Origin: Engraulis encrasicolus
Taxonomy: Eukaryota; Chordata; Actinopteri; Clupeiformes; Engraulidae
DNA: 64,000 nucleotides
Reading direction: 5' to 3'
NCBI RefSeq assembly: GCF_034702125.1
Contig: NC_085868.1
Coordinates: 23,172,276-23,236,275, forward strand
Position numbers and translations under genes: made by a program. Below, piece after piece: positions 59,286 to 64,000 of the stretch; the first letter of the stretch is position 1; each line of letters starts with the position of its first letter. The notes beneath the pieces are model-generated. The model worked only from the letters and a program-made list of their open reading frames with translations. It was not told the origin of the DNA and did no database searches.

Positions 59286-59616
59286 TTAAAGTGATACTGT
59301 CCCATTTTTGGAAATAAGCTTATTTTACACCTTCCCTTGAGTTAAATAATAGGGTTTTTACCGTTCTCCTGTACTTTCAACTGTTTTCTAGTTCTGACAG
59401 TGCAAATTTTGTCTCCAAGCTAACAGTTAACATTGAGTCTTATGAGACCAGTTAGCCGCGAGCTGGTCTCATAGTACTCAATGTTAACTGCTAGCATAGA
59501 GGTAAAATTTGCACTGCCATACCCCGAGAACGGTTGAAAGTACAGGAGAACGGTAAAACCCTATTATTTAGGTGTAAAATAAGCTTATTTCCAAAAAATA
59601 GACAGTATCACTTTAA
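59286..59616. mobile_element. Foldback MITE (AGTGATACTGTCCC), near-complete palindrome
   Basis: TTAAAGTGATACTGTCCC at the left and GACAGTATCACTTTAA at the right. The arms are inverted copies over about 150 bp, including CAGTTAACATTGAGT and its complement and GGTAAAATTTGCACTGCC. Bounded by TTAA (59286-59289, 59613-59616). Same family as 34902-35498. Confidence 0.9.
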
Positions 59617-59619
59617 GAC

Positions 59620-60735
59620 TTGTGTTGCTAAAGGAAACAAGAGAAGCAGCACTGCATCTAGCCACAAGCCAAATCTCAGTGGCTCCACTCAAAACCGCCA
59701 TGCCACAGAAACAGAAAGGCAGACCTTAACTAGGGGTAGAGGCTGTTAAAAAGGCTGTAAAACCCTACCAGAGGAACTGTACATATGACCACCAAAAAAG
59801 TACTTTCTAACCACATGCCAGGATGTGGGTGCAGAAACTAAAAAGCAGCCTTGTCACAAAAAAAGTTGTGCAACTCACATTAATTGCTATTGACATGAGA
59901 AAGGAGGTGATAACGCTTGTACACAACTTCTTGTTTGTTTGTTTGTTTGTTTTTCTTTCTCTCTCTCCCTCTCATCTCCGTGCCTTTCATCTTTTTATAA
60001 CACACTTCACAACCGACCTCCCTCTGGCCTCCCTGCACAGTCCCAACATGGCAGTCACAGCCAATTAGAGACAGCACAGGAAGTTCTCCCACATCCAGTT
60101 TTAACTCTTTTCCAGCTCTTCCCTTCGCTTTCAGCAGTTCAATCTTCAGATCAATCGCTATGTTGAGCGTTTGCCTGTTCACAATTTAACCAGCGCATCT
60201 TACTTTGTGAGTAGTGCAATTTACCATGATGTCCATCAGTCCAACACATTACTATGTTAACGGTTTGCCCGTCAGCAATTTAACCGTTCACCAATTTATT
60301 TCTGAGCAATGCCAAGTTCTAATGACCGGTAACGACGTTCTATCAACGCTAAGCCTTAATGTAGAAACAAAGAGTAGCCTACAATGTATGCAACTTTTTG
60401 TACATCTTACATTAATGCAGACAGACAGTATATAAGGTGTCAGTGTATAATAAAAACATGCACTGTGTAGTGACAAATGGCAAAATGACAGACATTTTGT
60501 GAACATTTCGTGGAAGAAGAAAAAGCCCAAACAGACACTACAGCCTGAGGCAGCGTAACCCGAGTCGAGTGCATTGGCTGCCAGGCTGTCTAGTCAGCTG
60601 GTGCACCATATTGTGGTGCAGGCCAGGAGTCATGTGACTGCAACCCCCCCCCCGACCCCAGCGGTGGTCTTGGCCAAGTGCTTAATGAGCCAAGCCCACT
60701 GTCAACAGGCCACTACACTGGAGCGCTCTTTCATG
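59620..60735. other. Nothing recognised
   Basis: A TTTG run near 59933-59952 and a CT-rich stretch at 59953-59980. No exon. Confidence 0.35.
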
Positions 60736-60743
60736 GACACGCG

Positions 60744-60744
60744 T

Positions 60745-60823
<79 letters not shown>

Positions 60824-60856
60824 CACGCACACACACGCACACACACGCACACACAG
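60744..60856. repeat. (AC)n with ACACGC units
   Basis: About 36 AC units, then four ACACACGC-type units. A separate (GCAC)n lies at about 60930-60952. Confidence 0.96.
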
Positions 60857-61235
60857 ACAGGCTTACTCACGACCCACACTGCACACGCTTGGTCAACGTT
60901 AATTAGCTTTCAGATCGAGGAATTGTCACGCACGCACGCACGCACGCACGCACACACACTCACAGTAAGGCAGAAAGGTGGGCGTATGCAGAACAACAGG
61001 CTAGTCTGACCACCTGGCATAAAAAGCACATGGCAGAAAACTAGCCATGATTGTCACGTCAAAAATCTGTCGTGACAGGCAGAAGCACATCTGTGCAGGC
61101 TGGACATGGTGCATTAAACCAGAGATTCTTTAAGTATAGAGATATGCCAACATAATAGGTTTCTATGGGCACCTAACAGGTTCCGGTCTGCCTAAAGGGG
61201 CGTGTCATAATGCTCCTAGAATGAATAGAACAGTC

Positions 61236-63876
61236 CAGTGACGTGCAGTGAGGGGTATGGTAGGGTAGGCAGTAAATATAGAAAATAAATATTTGTTGTG
61301 TATTTTTTAGCGCGGGGTCTGGGGGTCCTCCCCCAGAAAAGAATGTATTTCTTAGATGCAATTTCCTGCATTTTAACCAAATCTGGAGAGTCACTATCAG
61401 CTAAAAACCTTTATAAAAGACTAAAAACTTTGAACAAATAGTATGGCTTGGATCGGCAACTAGGCCTATTCACCTAGTATGCTGATAAGGTCTTTAATGT
61501 GCAACAAATTAGTAGGCCTATGTTTCTCTAAATACTGTAAATATAAAGTAGGCTATAAGATAAAATGCCACCAGTGCTTAGCCACCACAGCTCTAATAAC
61601 TAAATAAGTAAATAGGCTAAACTATTAGACATTTGGACATTGTCTGTAGACCTTACATCTGAAACAATAAGTGAAAATGCATAATTTCAATTTGTTGAAA
61701 AGGCCAGCTAGACTTTTTTGTTTGTTTTTTTTGTCAAATTGCCAAATTGGTAGCTCAAGGACCCATAGCCTACTCTGTACACATTTAAGGACCTGTAGGC
61801 CTACATTTTACAATAATTTAGAAAGCTACAACATCACAGCATTTTGGGGGGAAAGCTTTAACTTTTGGCTTTAGCAGTTGACTTTGCTCCTCTTCTGTTT
61901 ATTCTGTTGCAAATGCCAGGGTGTTTCACATGGAGGATGCAGGGTGGCAGTGTAGCCTACTTTGTTTAGAAGATAAAATGTCTAGTTCACCAACTGTGAA
62001 TCACACCATAGCATGTGAGGGGAAACGAACATTTAGCAATAAACCAACCTAGGTAACAGCTCCTGCTTCGTTGACGCATTTTGTGCTGCTAATCAAACAC
62101 TCGCAGACAAGAAGGAAAGTTGGCAAGGGGGCGGGTTGCTTGCGAACTCAACAAACATGAGCGGCGGTGCATTCAGACAGTAAATACTGGTAGGCCTACA
62201 TCGAGTAAACCAACGAAAACACTTCTGAGACTCATTCTTGTGCGTGATTGTATTCTCAAACACTTCAGCAACGGTTGTGCAAGGTGTTTCAAATCAAGTC
62301 AATTTCTGAGTGCGGTGAGCACTAGGGCTGGGTATTGCAGCCATGTTCCTGTATCGATTCGATTTCGATTCTTAGGGCTTTGAATCGATTAATCACGATT
62401 CAATTCGATTCGATTCATTCCGAATCGATTCAATCCGTTCCCTTCTTGGTGCCAGGATTTCCCCCAAAAGATGCTGTTGCCTATTTTTATATAAAAATGT
62501 CAAAGGGCTGTGGCGTGAGTGACAGTGTTAACAGATTGCTAATTTGTAATAAGTAGGCCTAGGCCTAATTGACTAATACCTACTGGGTATTTTCCATAGA
62601 CCTAAATTAAACAAAAAGAACAAAAAGAAAAAGAACCAAAAAATCGATTTTGTGCCCTGTGAATCGATTATGTGAATTTCGATTCGATTTGATCGATTAT
62701 CGATTAACTCGATTATTTTACCCAGCCCTAGTGAGCACCCATGCCAGTCACTCGAGCCCAACGTTGATCTCGTGCACACAGCGCACTTCAAAAGAACACA
62801 GCTGCACGTCAACTTGCTAACAGGCTCCACACACCTCACGCATCGTGTATTAAGTCATCATCATAATAAATTAGGAAAATGAAGTCATGTCGTACGCTCA
62901 AAAAACAATCTCGCGTCCATAATAACACACACATAGTCTATTCGTGTCCACAGCACAACCAATCTTCAATGTCAACACCTCCCTGACCCATCAACAAAAG
63001 GCACCACGACAAACTTGAGCATGTTCATGTTAAAATTTGGCTACCCACAGCTTAATAATTAGATGACTTACCTTAAAGCAGAATCACGAGTATGTTTTCC
63101 ATGCAAGTTACCGGTAGTTCCATTAAAAGCCCGGGGTGGTTGACATGATGAAGATATTTTGTCCCAGTGTGTTCAAACTACTTGAAGCTGCTACCCATCT
63201 GATGTTGAATATTTCCACAATGCAGCGATTGCAAACGGCTCAGCTATTGCCTGTCATCTGAACCATCTTTCTTGCTACTTCTCGGATTTTTTTGTAATAA
63301 AGGCAAAACGCCAAAGACTGCCATGTTTTCTGTACGGCTAGAGTTTGAACAAGCCGTAGCTTGCTAGCTGTTGTTGCTATCATACTTTAAGCACGAAGGC
63401 TTCCTGAATTGTAACAATTTTTCATGTTGGCAGCTGTGATTGGCTGAAGTATTCCCGCCATCGCGAAAAGCTCTGCTTTTGCTCTCCATTGACAGTCTCT
63501 GTGATAGATAATACGCATGCGCCAACTTCTACATTGACAGCGTTGAGGGCAAGATAGGCAGAGTCAAAGCGTGCCTACCCTGGCTCTGCCTGGCATTCGA
63601 AAGCTGTAGCCTTCACCTACCAGCCAAGGCTGCGCGACGCGTTCCCATGGCAACCTGTCCAAGCCTGAGCGCTTTGCTTCGTGCGATAACTTGGGGTTTT
63701 GATCGGTCTCCGGTTACTGTAGCCTACTTTTAACAGCTAATTTATAAATTAATGTTTTTGTTATGCATGTGAACTCTCAAGAATAGTTTTTAAAACATGT
63801 GTTAGTTTTTTATTTTTAAGAAATTTATCCTAGGGTAGGCAGTGCCTACCCTGCCTACCCTGAGCGCACGTCTCTG
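61236..63876. mobile_element. 2.6-kb non-autonomous hAT element
   Basis: The inverted ends CAGTGACGTGC and GCACGTCTCTG (one mismatch) are flanked by exact 8-bp duplication GAACAGTC (61228-61235, 63877-63884). GGGTAGGCAG and CTGCCTACCC subterminal motifs occur at both ends. No transposase-length frame is present. It contains the nested MITE at 62323-62730. Confidence 0.85.
62323..62730. mobile_element. hAT-type MITE (TAGGGCTGGGTAT) with perfect TSD, nested
   Basis: TAGGGCTGGGTATTG and TTACCCAGCCCTA, with exact 8-bp duplication GTGAGCAC (62315-62322, 62731-62738). AATCGATT-rich ends. Inserted in the larger hAT element. Confidence 0.92.
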
Positions 63877-64000
63877 GAACAGTCCTTATGTCTGCCTAAA
63901 GGGGGATTTCCCCCCCTCCCCCTTGCGACAGTAGAACCCGGAAACAATGTCAGGGGTGATAGTGAAAAAAAATCCTGAGCCTGAACTTTTTTCCTGGTCG

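Overview
This is vertebrate genomic DNA, most likely from a teleost fish. The protein-coding content is spliced exons with GT/AG borders separated by kilobase introns. The rest is very dense in (CA)n/(TG)n and (GA)n microsatellites, hAT-type MITEs with 8-bp target duplications, tRNA-derived SINEs and an L2-like LINE tail, as is typical of fish. Nearly all long open reading frames here are microsatellite translations and not genes. No virus, CRISPR array, operon or bacterial feature is seen.

Three genes are supported, all on the minus strand, so transcription runs from high to low coordinates. (1) nck2, the SH3-SH3-SH3-SH2 adaptor, has three coding exons at 46542-46317, 27323-26413 and 22216-22022. 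They join in phase to 443 codons plus stop. The 5' noncoding exon(s) and promoter lie above 46558 and were not found. (2) otos (otospiralin, a small secreted inner-ear protein) has coding exons at 15722-15665 and 11351-11170 (79 aa) and a possible noncoding first exon near 16168-16108. (3) A lone signal-peptide exon at 1536-1464 has the same architecture and phase as otos exon 1. It is probably the start of a second otospiralin-like gene running off the left edge.

Layout: 1-1.6 kb, putative otospiralin-like exon with a hAT MITE just inside its intron. 1.6-11.1 kb, intergenic repeats, including a 1.08-kb tandem duplication. 10.8-16.2 kb, otos. 16.2-21 kb, intergenic. 22.0-46.6 kb, nck2. 46.6-64 kb, no recognised exon: either the nck2 5' intron or upstream DNA, filled with satellites, nested MITEs, SINEs and a 2.6-kb non-autonomous hAT element.

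The most interesting structure is around the exons. Immediately upstream (in transcript sense) of all three nck2 coding exons lie decayed tandem copies of the exon's own 3' splice site, and all five copies found keep the AG. The end of the otos coding region is likewise echoed three times downstream, each copy retaining Glu-Glu-stop. A hammerhead-ribozyme-like motif with a complete conserved core and paired stem I lies on the minus strand at 54598-54635. Long purine tracts are almost all on the plus strand, so nck2 RNA would be unusually rich in CU tracts.
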